Positions 52,755 to 61,621 of a stretch of DNA of 64,000 bases are shown here, piece after piece. Where the stretch lies: assembly GCF_003337555.1 (NCBI RefSeq), contig NZ_QPJK01000004.1, positions 97,221 through 161,220 of the forward strand, read 5' to 3'. Position numbers and translations under genes: made by a program. Under the pieces are notes generated by a model. It saw only the letters and a list, made by a program, of their open reading frames with translations, did no database searches and had not been told where the DNA came from. This DNA comes from Pseudorhodoferax soli. GTDB lineage: Bacteria; Pseudomonadota; Gammaproteobacteria; Burkholderiales; Burkholderiaceae_C. Each line of letters starts with the position of its first letter. Positions within the stretch are counted from its first letter, which is position 1.

Positions 52755-53183
52755 ATGCGCCCCGCCCTGCACCGCCGCCACCGCGCGCGCGGCTTCACCC
52801 TGCTCGAACTGCTGGTGGTCATGGTCATCATCGGCCTCTTGGCCGCCTACGTGGCGCCGCGCTACTTCTCGCAGGTCGGCAAGTCCGAGGTGCGCGCCGC
52901 GCAGGCGCAGATCTCCGCGCTCACGAGTGCGCTGAACACCTACCGGCTCGACGTGGGCCAGTTCCCCAGCGACGAGCAGGGCCTGGCCGCGCTCACGGCG
53001 CGGCCCAACGGCGTCCCCAGGTGGGACGGCCCCTACCTGCAGAAGGGCGTGCCGCCCGACCCCTGGGGCCGGCCCTACCTGTACAAGTCGCCCGGCCAGC
53101 ACGGCGAATTCGACCTGTACTCGCTGGGCAAGGACGGCCAGGCCGGTGGCAGCGGCGACGCTGCCGACGTCACCAGCTGGTAG
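52755..53183 (+). CDS. gspG: Major pseudopilin, GspG type
   Basis: A 142-residue type II secretion pseudopilin. The prepilin peptidase site is RG^FTLLELLVVMVIIGLLAAY with Glu at +5, followed by the GspG-specific C-terminus: TYRLDVGQFPSDEQGLAAL, GPYLQKGVPPDPWGRPYLY and YSLGKDGQAGG (calcium loop). AGGAGAC precedes ATG 52755. First gene of the secretion operon. No prepilin peptidase gene lies in the window, so processing must rely on one elsewhere. Confidence 0.93.
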   Translation: MRPALHRRHRARGFTLLELLVVMVIIGLLAAYVAPRYFSQVGKSEVRAAQAQISALTSALNTYRLDVGQFPSDEQGLAALTARPNGVPRWDGPYLQKGVPPDPWGRPYLYKSPGQHGEFDLYSLGKDGQAGGSGDAADVTSW

Positions 53184-53197
53184 GCAGGCCGGTCGCG

Positions 53198-54403
53198 ATG
53201 CAGTTCGATGTGCGCGGCTTCCGCTCGGGCGAAGGCCTGGTGCAGCTGGTGGTCGAGGCCGACGACCTGGCCACGGCCACCCAGCATGCCCGCGCGCAGG
53301 GCGTGGCCGTGCTGTCGGCCGCGCCCCAGCGGGCCATGGCGGGCCTGCCGCGCATCCACCTCGGCGCCGGCCTGCGCCGCGTGCCGCGCTTTCCGCTGTT
53401 GCAGTTCACGCACGAGCTCATGGCGCTGCTGCAGGCCGGCCTCTCGTTGCCCGAGACCCTGGACGCGCTGCTGGAGAAAGAGACCCGCGCCGACGTGCGC
53501 CCGGTGCTGGCCGCCATGCGCACCCACATGTTCGAAGGCCAGTCGTTCTCGCGCGTGCTGGCCTCGCTGCCGCAGGCCTTCCCGGTGCTGTACGTGACCA
53601 CGGTGCGCGCCTCCGAACGCAGCGGCGACCTGGTCGAGTCCCTGGCACGCTACGTGGATTACCACGAGCGCCTGGACCTGGTGCGCAAGAAGGTGGTGTC
53701 GGCCTCCATCTACCCGGTGGCGCTGCTGGGCCTGGGCGGCCTGGTGATCCTGTTCCTGCTGGGCTACGTGGTGCCGCGCTTTTCCAGCATCTATGCCGAG
53801 TCGGGCCGCGACCTGCCGTGGATGTCGATGCTGCTGCTGCGCTGGGGCCAGGGCATGCAGGCCCACGGCGCGGCCATCGGCGCCACGCTGCTGGCAACGC
53901 TGGTGCTGGGCGCGCTGCTGGCGCGCCGGCTGCTGCCGCGCCTGGTGGCCCTGTTCACGCGCATCCCGACCGTCGGCACGCGGCTGGCCACCTACCATCT
54001 CGCGCGCTTCTACCGCTCGCTCGGCATGCTGCTGCGCGGCGGCACGCCGCTGGTGCCGGCGCTCGACATGGTCAAGGGCCTGCTGCCGCACGACATGCAG
54101 CAGCGCCTGGCGCGCGCGACGCAGCAGATCCGCGATGGCATCGGCCTGTCGGACGCGATGGCCGCCGCCGGACTGACCACGCCCGTGGCCGCGCGCATGC
54201 TGCGCGTGGGCGAGAACAGCGGCGCCATGGCCACGATGATGGAGCGCATCGCCGGCTTCCACGACGAGGAACTCGCGCGCTGGATCGAGTGGTTCACCAA
54301 GCTGTTCGAGCCGGTGCTGATGGCCGTGATCGGCGTGGTCATCGGCGCCATCGTGATCCTGATGTATTTGCCCATCTTCGAGCTGGCGGGCAGCCTGCAA
54401 TGA
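53198..54403 (+). CDS. gspF: Inner-membrane platform protein, GspF type
   Basis: A 401-residue polytopic protein with two GspF domains. Residues 65-190 include LLQFTHELMALLQAGLSLPE and FEGQSFSRVLASLPQAFPVL; residues 265-390 include ARFYRSLGMLLRGGTPLVPA and MLRVGENSGAMATMMERIAG. Three membrane helices lie near 168-190, 215-238 and 370-395. It couples the ATPase to pseudopilus assembly. Its stop overlaps the ATPase start as ATGA. Confidence 0.93.
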   Translation: MQFDVRGFRSGEGLVQLVVEADDLATATQHARAQGVAVLSAAPQRAMAGLPRIHLGAGLRRVPRFPLLQFTHELMALLQAGLSLPETLDALLEKETRADVRPVLAAMRTHMFEGQSFSRVLASLPQAFPVLYVTTVRASERSGDLVESLARYVDYHERLDLVRKKVVSASIYPVALLGLGGLVILFLLGYVVPRFSSIYAESGRDLPWMSMLLLRWGQGMQAHGAAIGATLLATLVLGALLARRLLPRLVALFTRIPTVGTRLATYHLARFYRSLGMLLRGGTPLVPALDMVKGLLPHDMQQRLARATQQIRDGIGLSDAMAAAGLTTPVAARMLRVGENSGAMATMMERIAGFHDEELARWIEWFTKLFEPVLMAVIGVVIGAIVILMYLPIFELAGSLQ

Positions 54404-56088
54404 ACGCTGCCGTGCCCCTGCCGCCGTTCGCCGCGCGTGAAATCGCCGAGGCGCGCCGCCTGGCCGCCGAGCGCGGTGCCAGCGTGGTGCGCATGCTCGA
54501 AGAGCTGTCGGGCGACGCGCCCGAACGCTTCGCCGCGCGGCTGGCGCTGAGCCTGCACTACCCGCTGGCGCGCATCGGCGACCTGCACGGCTGGCAGCCG
54601 GCCTTCGACGCCCTGCCCTTCGCGCAGTGCCATGCGCTGCAGGTGCTGGCCATGCGCGACGCCGCCGGCGCCCTGACGCTGGTGCTGGGCGACCCGTTCG
54701 ACGATGCACGCCTGGCCCGCGCGCAGCACACCCTCGGCCCTGCCGCGCGCGAGGCGCTGGCCCACCCCGGCGACATCGCCGCGTACCTGGCCCGACATGA
54801 GGAAGGCCTGTCGGCGCTGGAGCAGTTGCAGATCGCCGGCGGCAGCGGCGCGGCCACCGGCAGCGATGCCGAAGACCTGTCGTTCCAGAGCATCGCCGAG
54901 GGCAGCAGCGAGGTCGTGCGCCTGGTGCGCTCCACGCTGTACGACGCGCTCAAGGCCAACGCCTCGGACATCCACCTGGAGACGGGCGCGGGCGGCCTGG
55001 GCATCAAGTACCGCATCGACGGCGTGCTGGTGGCTGTGCGCCACGGCGACGGCATGGAGCTGGCCGAACAGGTGATCTCGCGCATCAAGGTGATGGCGCA
55101 GCTGGACATCGCCGAGCGCCGCATTCCGCAGGACGGGCGCTTCACGGTGGCGGTGCGCGGGCGCGAGATCGACTTCCGCGTGTCCATCATGCCGTCCATC
55201 TTCGGCGAGGACGCGGTGCTGCGCATCCTCGACAAGAAGCAGCTGGCCGACGCCGCGCGCGGCCTCACGCTGGACAGCCTGGGCTTCACCGCGCCCGACC
55301 GCCGCACCATCCGCCGGCTGGCCGGCGAGCCGCACGGCATGCTGCTCGTGACCGGCCCCACCGGCAGCGGCAAGACCACCACGCTGTACGCCGCCATCTC
55401 GGAGATCAACCACGGCCACGAGAAGATCGTGACCATCGAGGACCCGGTGGAGTACCAGCTGCCGGGCGTGCTGCAGATCCCCGTGAACGAGAAGAAGGGC
55501 CTGACCTTCGCGCGCGGCCTGCGCTCCATCCTGCGGCACGACCCCGACCGCGTGATGGTGGGCGAGATCCGCGACGCCGAGACTGCGCAGATCGCCATCC
55601 AGGCCTCGCTGACGGGGCACCTGGTGTTCACCACCGTGCACGCCAACAACGTGTTCGACGTGCTGGGCCGCTTCGCCCACATGGGCATCGACGGCTACAG
55701 CTTCACGGCCGCGCTGAACGGCATCGTGGCGCAGCGCCTGGTGCGGCGCAACTGCCCGCATTGCAGCGTGCAGGCCACGCCCGAAGCCGAGCGCCTGGCC
55801 GATGCCGGGCTCGCGGGCGCGGACCTGTCGGGCTGGCGCTTCATGGCCGGGCGCGGCTGCGGCCAGTGCCGCGCCACTGGCTACCTGGGCCGCGTGGCCA
55901 TCGCCGAGATCCTCGTGATGACCGACGAGCTGGCCGAATTGATCATCACGCGCCAGCCCGTGCGCGTGCTCAAGGACGCCGCGCGCCGGGGCGGCACGCG
56001 GCTGCTGCGCGACGTGGCGCTCGACCTGTTGCGCGAAGGCGCGACCAGCCTGGAGGAGGTGGACCGTGTCACGACTGCCGTGGCGTGA
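54400..56088 (+). CDS. gspE: Secretion ATPase, GspE/PilB type
   Basis: A 562-residue hexameric ATPase. The N-terminal region (1-140) is a short MshEN-like domain. The catalytic part has Walker A GPTGSGKTTT near residue 318, the Asp box IEDPVEYQLPG, Walker B region VMVGEIRDAETAQIAI near 384 and the His box TGHLVFTTVHANN. A zinc module with two CxxC pairs (CPHC near 452, CGQC near 487) is typical of GspE/PilB. It drives pseudopilus extension. Confidence 0.95.
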   Translation: MNAAVPLPPFAAREIAEARRLAAERGASVVRMLEELSGDAPERFAARLALSLHYPLARIGDLHGWQPAFDALPFAQCHALQVLAMRDAAGALTLVLGDPFDDARLARAQHTLGPAAREALAHPGDIAAYLARHEEGLSALEQLQIAGGSGAATGSDAEDLSFQSIAEGSSEVVRLVRSTLYDALKANASDIHLETGAGGLGIKYRIDGVLVAVRHGDGMELAEQVISRIKVMAQLDIAERRIPQDGRFTVAVRGREIDFRVSIMPSIFGEDAVLRILDKKQLADAARGLTLDSLGFTAPDRRTIRRLAGEPHGMLLVTGPTGSGKTTTLYAAISEINHGHEKIVTIEDPVEYQLPGVLQIPVNEKKGLTFARGLRSILRHDPDRVMVGEIRDAETAQIAIQASLTGHLVFTTVHANNVFDVLGRFAHMGIDGYSFTAALNGIVAQRLVRRNCPHCSVQATPEAERLADAGLAGADLSGWRFMAGRGCGQCRATGYLGRVAIAEILVMTDELAELIITRQPVRVLKDAARRGGTRLLRDVALDLLREGATSLEEVDRVTTAVA

Positions 56089-56872
56089 CCAGGCCGCCGT
56101 GTGGCTGGCGCCGTCGCAGGCGGGCCTGGCCCTGCGCCGGCGCGGCTGGGGCACGCCGGTGGAGGGGCACCACCAGGCCGTGGCCGCGCCCGACGGTGCC
56201 GGCGATGCCGGTGCCGCGCTGCAGGCGCTGGCAGAGCTGGAAAAGCTGGCAGTGGCCGCCCGGCCGCACCGCGCACGCACGCGCATCGTGGTGTCCAACC
56301 GCTTCGTGCGCACCGCCCTGCTGCCCGACGGCCGCGCACTGCGCGGCGCGACCGAACGCCAGGTGGCCGCGCGCGAAGTGCTGCGCGGCATCCACGGCGA
56401 CGCCGTCGACGGCTGGGACGTGGCGGTGGACGACGCGGCCGCCCCCGGCATGCCGGCCGCCGCAGTGGACGCCGCCTGGCTGCAGCGGCTGCGACAACAG
56501 GCCGGCCTGCAGGCCGTGTCCGTGCGCCCGCTGCTGGCGCTGGCCGCCGCGCACGCCTGGCCCCACATCGCCGGCCGCCATGCCTGGCTGTTGGTGACCG
56601 AGCCGGACGGCGCCATGCTCGCCCGCATCGGCACACCGCACGGCTGGCAGAGCCTGCGCAGCCTGCCCTTCGATGCCGCGCACGGCCGCGCGGCGCTGGT
56701 GCCCTGGCTGGCCCGTTGTGCCTTGCTGGACGGGCTGGAGCCCGCCGACCTGCCGCTGGTGCACGTGGCCTGGAGCGGCATGGGCGCGGCCATGCCGGCG
56801 CCCGACGCGTCGCTGGCACAGGCCGGCTGGCAGCTGCAACCGCTGGCGCTGGCCGCCGCCCACTTCTTCTGA
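56066..56872 (+). CDS. PilM/GspL-like cytoplasmic component of the secretion system
   Basis: A 268-residue protein overlapping gspE by 23 bases, starting at GTG 56066 with GGAGGAGGTGGACC just upstream. The sequence is low in recognisable motifs, but the alternation of LALRRRGWG, ARTRIVVSNRFVRTALLPDG and AWLLVTEPDGAMLARIG resembles the actin-like fold of PilM and of the GspL cytoplasmic domain. No membrane helix, so it would need the following PilN-like protein for membrane contact. The role is assigned mainly by position. Confidence 0.7.
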   Translation: MSRLPWRDQAAVWLAPSQAGLALRRRGWGTPVEGHHQAVAAPDGAGDAGAALQALAELEKLAVAARPHRARTRIVVSNRFVRTALLPDGRALRGATERQVAAREVLRGIHGDAVDGWDVAVDDAAAPGMPAAAVDAAWLQRLRQQAGLQAVSVRPLLALAAAHAWPHIAGRHAWLLVTEPDGAMLARIGTPHGWQSLRSLPFDAAHGRAALVPWLARCALLDGLEPADLPLVHVAWSGMGAAMPAPDASLAQAGWQLQPLALAAAHFF

Positions 56873-57384
56873 TGGCCATGCAAGCGCCCCGACTCGACTT
56901 CCTGCCGCCATCGCCGTGGGCCCGCTGGTGGGGGCACGGCGTGCTGGCGCTCGGGCTGGCGGCCTGCGCGCTGGTGGGCCTGCGCTACGGCCAGGCCGCC
57001 GATGCACAGGCCAAGGCGCACGCACGGCTGCAGCCGCAGCCCGTGGCCGAACGCAGCGAGCTGCCGCGCGCCCTGGCCGCGGAGATCGCCGCGGCGCAGG
57101 CCGTGGCGGCCACGCTGGCCGTGCCCTGGGACGCCTGGTTTCGCGCGCTGGAATCGGTCAGCGTGCCCGGCGTGTTCCTGACCGCGCTGCAGCCCGAAGG
57201 CAACAGCCGCCGCGCGCGCGTGAGCGGCCAGGCCGCCGAGCTGGCCCAGGTGCTCGACTACATGGCGAAGCTCGAACGCACGCCCGGCTTCCGCCAGGTG
57301 CTGCTGGTCGACCATGCGGTGCAGGAAGACGCGGTGCCGCGGCAACTGCGCTTCACGCTGACCGCCGAATGGGAGGCGCCATGA
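56872..57384 (+). CDS. PilN-like bitopic membrane protein of the secretion system
   Basis: A 170-residue protein with a short cytoplasmic N-terminus, one membrane helix (HGVLALGLAACALVGLRYG, about 23-41), a coiled-coil-prone region and a periplasmic ferredoxin-like domain (VPGVFLTALQPEGNSRRARV, AELAQVLDYMAKLERTPGF). This is the PilN/GspL C-terminal layout. The start overlaps the previous stop as TGATG. Probably the protein listed as transmembrane protein 1 of 'secretion system X' in SEED (from memory). Confidence 0.72.
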   Translation: MAMQAPRLDFLPPSPWARWWGHGVLALGLAACALVGLRYGQAADAQAKAHARLQPQPVAERSELPRALAAEIAAAQAVAATLAVPWDAWFRALESVSVPGVFLTALQPEGNSRRARVSGQAAELAQVLDYMAKLERTPGFRQVLLVDHAVQEDAVPRQLRFTLTAEWEAP

Positions 57385-57887
57385 AGACCCTGCGCAGGCG
57401 GCCCTGGCTGGCCATCGCCGGCGTGCTGCTGCTGGTGCTGGCGGTCGCGGCCGAGCTGGCACTGGTGGCGCCGCTGCGCGCCGAGCAGGCAGCGCTGCTG
57501 GCCGTGGTGCCGCCCGTGCCGCGCCCGGGCAGCAGCGGGCCGCGGCAGCCGGACGTGCAGCTGGCGCAGTTCCACGCGGCCTTCCCGCCGCTGGACGCGC
57601 TGGCCGAGGCGCTGGCCGGCCTGGACACCGCCGCGCACGAGGCTGGCGTGCCGCTGCGCTCGGCCGAGTACCGGCTGGAACAGCGCGCCGGTGCCGATGC
57701 CGAGGGGCTGGCGCGCTACCGCATCGCGCTGCGCACCGCGGGCAGCTACACGCAGGTGCGCGCCTTCCTGGGCCGGCTGCTCGACCAGCAGCCCTTCGTC
57801 GCGCTGGACGATGTGCAGTTCCGCCGCGCGGCGGACGCCACGCTGGAGGCCGACGTGCGGCTCTCCGTCTACCTGCGCAGGCGCTGA
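57381..57887 (+). CDS. PilO/GspM-like bitopic membrane protein of the secretion system
   Basis: A 168-residue protein with one N-terminal membrane helix (PWLAIAGVLLLVLAVAAELA) and a periplasmic domain with VQLAQFHAAFPPLDALAEAL and SYTQVRAFLGRLLDQQPFVA followed by LDDVQFRRA, the PilO/GspM pattern in which a mini-ferredoxin fold follows a coiled coil. Coupled to the PilN-like gene by ATGA. The two probably form a heterodimer in the inner-membrane platform. Confidence 0.72.
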   Translation: MKTLRRRPWLAIAGVLLLVLAVAAELALVAPLRAEQAALLAVVPPVPRPGSSGPRQPDVQLAQFHAAFPPLDALAEALAGLDTAAHEAGVPLRSAEYRLEQRAGADAEGLARYRIALRTAGSYTQVRAFLGRLLDQQPFVALDDVQFRRAADATLEADVRLSVYLRRR

Positions 57888-57892
57888 CCGCC

Positions 57893-58492
57893 ATGGCCTT
57901 GTCCACCCGCCAGCGCTGGATGCTCTACGGCTTGGCCGCCCTGGGCACCGGCGCGGCCATGCTGGCCGTGCAGCCGCCGGACGACGCGGCCGCGCCCGCG
58001 CTGAGCGCGCCTGCGTCCCGGCCTGCCCGCAGCGCAGCGGCGACTGCGCCCGCGCTGCCCACGGCCGCGCTGGCGCTGCCGCAGCGCCCCTACACCGAAG
58101 CCGGCCGCAGCCCGTTCGGCGACCCGGCTGCTGCGGCCGCCACCGCAGCAGCCGCGCAGGCCGCAGCCGCTGCAGCGCCCGCGGTGCCGGCCATGGCCAG
58201 CGCGCCCGCACGGCCCGCCGCGCCGGCGCTGCCATTCACCTTCCTGGGCCGCTGGACCGAGAACGGCCTGACCACCGTGCTGCTCGCACACGGCGCCCGC
58301 CAGCTGTCCGCCGTGGCCGGCCGGCCCCTCACACCCGACTACATGGTCGAGCACATCGGCGAGCGCGAACTGCGGCTGCTGCATGTGCCCACCGGCACCC
58401 GCCATGCGCTGGCCCTGGTGGCCGGCCGGAGCGCCGCCGCGGCAGCGCCCGGCGCCCTGCCCGCGGCGGCCGAATCCGAGGAGCAGAACTAG
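57893..58492 (+). CDS. GspC/PilP-like linker protein ('secretion system X translation initiation factor' in databases)
   Basis: A 199-residue protein: membrane helix near 10-25, a long Ala/Pro low-complexity linker (about 40-115, including runs of alternating AAA and PA), then a small beta domain (FTFLGRWTENGLTTVLLAHG, VAGRPLTPDYMVEHIGEREL) like the homology region of GspC or PilP, which docks on the secretin. As I recall, homologues are named translation initiation factor, presumably from the IF-2-like Ala-rich linker; nothing in it supports that. TAGTG overlap with the secretin gene. Confidence 0.72.
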   Translation: MALSTRQRWMLYGLAALGTGAAMLAVQPPDDAAAPALSAPASRPARSAAATAPALPTAALALPQRPYTEAGRSPFGDPAAAAATAAAAQAAAAAAPAVPAMASAPARPAAPALPFTFLGRWTENGLTTVLLAHGARQLSAVAGRPLTPDYMVEHIGERELRLLHVPTGTRHALALVAGRSAAAAAPGALPAAAESEEQN

Positions 58493-60726
58493 TGACATCC
58501 CCCGACCGCGCGGCCCGCCCGCGCCTTCCCCTGGCGGCGCGCTGGCACTGGCCGGCACTGCTGCTGTTGCCACTGCTGGCGGCGTGCGCCACGCCGCGCG
58601 AGGCCACCGTGCAATCGGCCCAGCAGCTGATCGCCGCAGGCCAGGTGGAGGAAGGGCTGGCGCGGCTGGAGCGCGCCGCGCGCACGCCGCCACTGGACCC
58701 GGGCGCCTACAACGCGTTCATCCTGCAGCGCGACTCCGTCGTCGGTGTCTACGTGCGCGATGGCGACGCCGCGCGCGCGGCCGGCGCGCTGGACATCGCC
58801 GAGGAGCGCTACCGCACGGCGCTGCGCATCGACCCGGCCTCGGTGGTGGCGCAGGGCGGCATCCAGGCGGTGCAGGCCGACCGCACGCACCGCGTGTCGG
58901 TGGCCGAGGCCGAGCGCCTGCTGGCGGCCGGCGACCTGGCGGGTGCCGACCGCATCGCGCGCGGCGTGCTGGCGCGCGATTCGCGCCAGCGCGGCGCCGA
59001 GGCCGTGGTGCGCGGCGTGACCGAGCGGCGCCGCCTGCTGGAGCAGAAGGAACCGCAGCTGCGCCAAGCCATGGCGCGGCGTGTGACGCTGGAGCTGCGC
59101 GACGTGCCACTGGCCACCATCTTCGAAATCCTGTCGAACCACGGTGGGCTGAACTTCGTGCTCGACAAGGACGTCAAGGGCGACCAGCGCACCACCATCT
59201 TCGTGCGCGACACCAGCCTGTACGACATCCTCGGCGTGCTGCTGCAGACCAACCAGCTCGAACGCAAGGTGCTCAACGACAACACGCTGATCCTGTACCC
59301 CAACACCCAGGCCAAGCAGCGCGAGTACCAGGAGCTGGTGATGCGCAGCTTCTACCTGGCCAACGCCGACGCCAAGCAGACCGCCGCGATGATCCGCGCG
59401 CTGGTGAAGACGCGCGATTTGTTCGTCGACGAGCGGCTGAACCTGGTGATCATGCGCGACACGCCCGAGGCCATCCGCCTGGCCGAGCAGCTGGTGGCCA
59501 CGCAGGACCTGGGCGAGCCCGAGGTGATGCTGGAGCTGGAGGTGCTGGAGATCGCCTCCAGCGTGGCGCAGGAGATCGGCTTGCGCTACCCGGAGCAGAT
59601 CGTCGGCCGCATCCCGGGCACCAACGGCACCACGTCGGACGGCCTGGTGCAGATCGGCGGCGGCGGCGGGCTGCGCGCCTTCACGGCCAACCCGCTGCTG
59701 ATCCTGAACCTGCGCCAGAGCGATGGCGGCGCCAACCTGCTGGCGAATCCGCGCATCCGCGTGCGCAACCGCGAGAAGGCCAAGGTGCACATCGGCGAGA
59801 AGGTGCCCGTGATCACCACCACCTCGACCGCCAACGTGGGCGTGTCCTCGGCCGTGAGCTACCTGGAGACCGGCCTGAAGCTGGACGTGGAGCCCAACGT
59901 CTACCTGGAGGACGAGGTCGCCATCAAGGTGCAGCTGGAGGTGTCCAACATCCTGTCGCAGCTCAACATCTCCGGCACCGTGGCCTACCGCCTGGGCACG
60001 CGCAACGCCAGCACCACGCTGCGCCTGCGCGACGGCGAGACCCAGGTGCTGGCCGGCCTGATCAACAACGAGGACCGCCAGACCATGGCCAAGCTGCCCG
60101 GCATGGCCGAGCTGCCGCTGCTGGGCCGGCTGTTCCGCAACAACGACCAGACCGTGGCCAAGACCGAGATCGTGCTGCTGGTCACGCCGCGCGTGCTGCG
60201 CAACGTGCGCCGGCCCGACACGGTGGAAAGCCAGTTCGCATCCGGCACCGAATCCGTGCCGGGGCGCGTGCCGCTGCGCTTTCGCGACGGCACGGCGATG
60301 GCACTGACGCCGCCGGGCGCGGCTGCCACGGCGAGCGCCACACCGGCCGGAGCGGCGGCTGGCGCAGCGCCGGTGGCCGAGCCGCCCGCGGCACTCAGCG
60401 CACAGGCGCCGTCGCAGGTCGGCATCGGCGAAGAGTTCAGCGTGCAGCTGTCGCTGCCGGGCGGCAACCAGGCCATCGGCACGCGCGTGCAGCTGCGCTA
60501 CGACCCGGCGCTGCTGGCGCCGGTGGGCGCGGCAGGCGCCAGCGGCCAGGCCGAGGTCGAGCTGTCCACCTCCGGCGTGGCCGGCGTGGCCACGCCGCCA
60601 GCGACGCTGCGCATGCGCGTGCTGGCCAAGGCGCCGGGCACGGCCGAGATCGGCTTCGACGTGACCTCCAGCAACCTGCCCGTGCAGGCGCCGCCGCCGG
60701 TGTCCATCGGCATCGTGGCGCGATGA
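58492..60726 (+). CDS. gspD: Secretin, GspD/PilQ type, with C-terminal cohesin-like domain
   Basis: A 744-residue outer-membrane lipoprotein secretin, starting at GTG 58492. The signal peptide ends in a lipobox (LLAACATP). Residues 35-190 form TPR-like helices, then an N0/N1 pair (LELRDVPLATIFEILSNHGG) and the secretin core: NLLANPRIRVRNREKAKVHI, GLKLDVEPNVYLEDEVAIKV and AELPLLGRLFRNND. After a Pro/Ala linker, residues 640-744 resemble a cohesin domain (VGIGEEFSVQLSLPGG, AIGTRVQLRYDPALLAPVG, GTAEIGFDVTSSN). This extra domain is uncommon in classical GspD. Confidence 0.93.
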   Translation: MTSPDRAARPRLPLAARWHWPALLLLPLLAACATPREATVQSAQQLIAAGQVEEGLARLERAARTPPLDPGAYNAFILQRDSVVGVYVRDGDAARAAGALDIAEERYRTALRIDPASVVAQGGIQAVQADRTHRVSVAEAERLLAAGDLAGADRIARGVLARDSRQRGAEAVVRGVTERRRLLEQKEPQLRQAMARRVTLELRDVPLATIFEILSNHGGLNFVLDKDVKGDQRTTIFVRDTSLYDILGVLLQTNQLERKVLNDNTLILYPNTQAKQREYQELVMRSFYLANADAKQTAAMIRALVKTRDLFVDERLNLVIMRDTPEAIRLAEQLVATQDLGEPEVMLELEVLEIASSVAQEIGLRYPEQIVGRIPGTNGTTSDGLVQIGGGGGLRAFTANPLLILNLRQSDGGANLLANPRIRVRNREKAKVHIGEKVPVITTTSTANVGVSSAVSYLETGLKLDVEPNVYLEDEVAIKVQLEVSNILSQLNISGTVAYRLGTRNASTTLRLRDGETQVLAGLINNEDRQTMAKLPGMAELPLLGRLFRNNDQTVAKTEIVLLVTPRVLRNVRRPDTVESQFASGTESVPGRVPLRFRDGTAMALTPPGAAATASATPAGAAAGAAPVAEPPAALSAQAPSQVGIGEEFSVQLSLPGGNQAIGTRVQLRYDPALLAPVGAAGASGQAEVELSTSGVAGVATPPATLRMRVLAKAPGTAEIGFDVTSSNLPVQAPPPVSIGIVAR

Positions 60727-61232
60727 GCGCGAGAAGCGTGGAGGCCACACGCGGTGCGGCAAGGCAGCGCGGCTTCACCCTGGTCGAACTCATGGTCACG
60801 GTGGCCATCGTCGGCGTGCTGGGCGCCATGGCGATGCCGCTGGCCGAGCTGACGGTGCAGCGCAGCAAGGAGCAGGAGCTGCGCAGCGCGCTGCGCGAGA
60901 TCCGCCAGGCCATCGACGCGTACAAGCGCGCGACCGAGGCCGGCACCGTGCCGCGCGCCGCCGACGCCACGGGCTACCCGCCCACGCTGGAGGCCCTGGT
61001 GGCAGGCGCCACCGATGCGCGCGACCCGCAGGGCCGGCCAGTGCGCTTCCTGCGCCGGGTGCCGCGCGACCCGCTGTTCACGGGCGATGCCGGCCTGCCC
61101 GCCGCGCAGACCTGGGGCCTGCGCAGCTATGCCTCGCCGGCCGACCAGCCGCAGCCGGGCAAGGACGTGTACGACGTGCATTCGCTGTCGGAGCGCACCG
61201 GCCTGAACGGCCGGCCGTACCGCGAATGGTGA
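60723..61232 (+). CDS. Pseudopilin, GspG-like
   Basis: A 169-residue type IV pilin-like protein with cleavage site QRG^FTLVELMVTVAIVG and a helical spine to AMPLAEL. The C-terminal part includes RRVPRDPLFTGDAG, WGLRSYASPADQPQPGKDVY and YDVHSLSERTGLNG, which is GspG-like. Coupled to the secretin by ATGA and to the next pseudopilin by overlap. Confidence 0.9.
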   Translation: MSARSVEATRGAARQRGFTLVELMVTVAIVGVLGAMAMPLAELTVQRSKEQELRSALREIRQAIDAYKRATEAGTVPRAADATGYPPTLEALVAGATDARDPQGRPVRFLRRVPRDPLFTGDAGLPAAQTWGLRSYASPADQPQPGKDVYDVHSLSERTGLNGRPYREW

Positions 61233-61621
61233 AGCGCTCTATCCGCGGCTTCACGCTGGTCGAGCTGCTGGTGGTGATGGCGATCCTGGCCACGCTGCTG
61301 TCGATCGCGGCGCCGCGCTACTTCGGCGCGGTGGAGCACGCGCGCGAGAACGCGCTGCGCCAGTCGCTCGCGGTCATGCGCGACAGCATCGACAAGTTCT
61401 ACGCCGACAGCGGGCGCTACCCCGAAGACCTGGCCGAACTGGTGCGCAGGCGCTACCTGCGCGCGCTGCCGGTGGACCCGTACACCGACAGCGGCGAGAG
61501 CTGGATCTTCGTGCCGCCGCCGGCCGCCGCCGACGGCCGCGCTGCACCGGGCCGCGTGTACGACGTGCGCAGCGGCGCCCAGGGCAAGACCCGCGGCGGC
61601 GTCGATCTCTCGGAGCTGTGA
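61226..61621 (+). CDS. Pseudopilin, GspG-like
   Basis: A 131-residue pseudopilin with IRG^FTLVELLVVMAILATL and a compact C-terminus (DKFYADSGRYPEDLAELVRR, PVDPYTDSGESWIFVPPP, YDVRSGAQG). Starts at ATG 61226, or GTG 61229. It overlaps both neighbours (7 bases before, GTGA after). Being shorter than the previous pseudopilin it may be a minor or tip subunit. Confidence 0.9.
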   Translation: MVKRSIRGFTLVELLVVMAILATLLSIAAPRYFGAVEHARENALRQSLAVMRDSIDKFYADSGRYPEDLAELVRRRYLRALPVDPYTDSGESWIFVPPPAAADGRAAPGRVYDVRSGAQGKTRGGVDLSEL

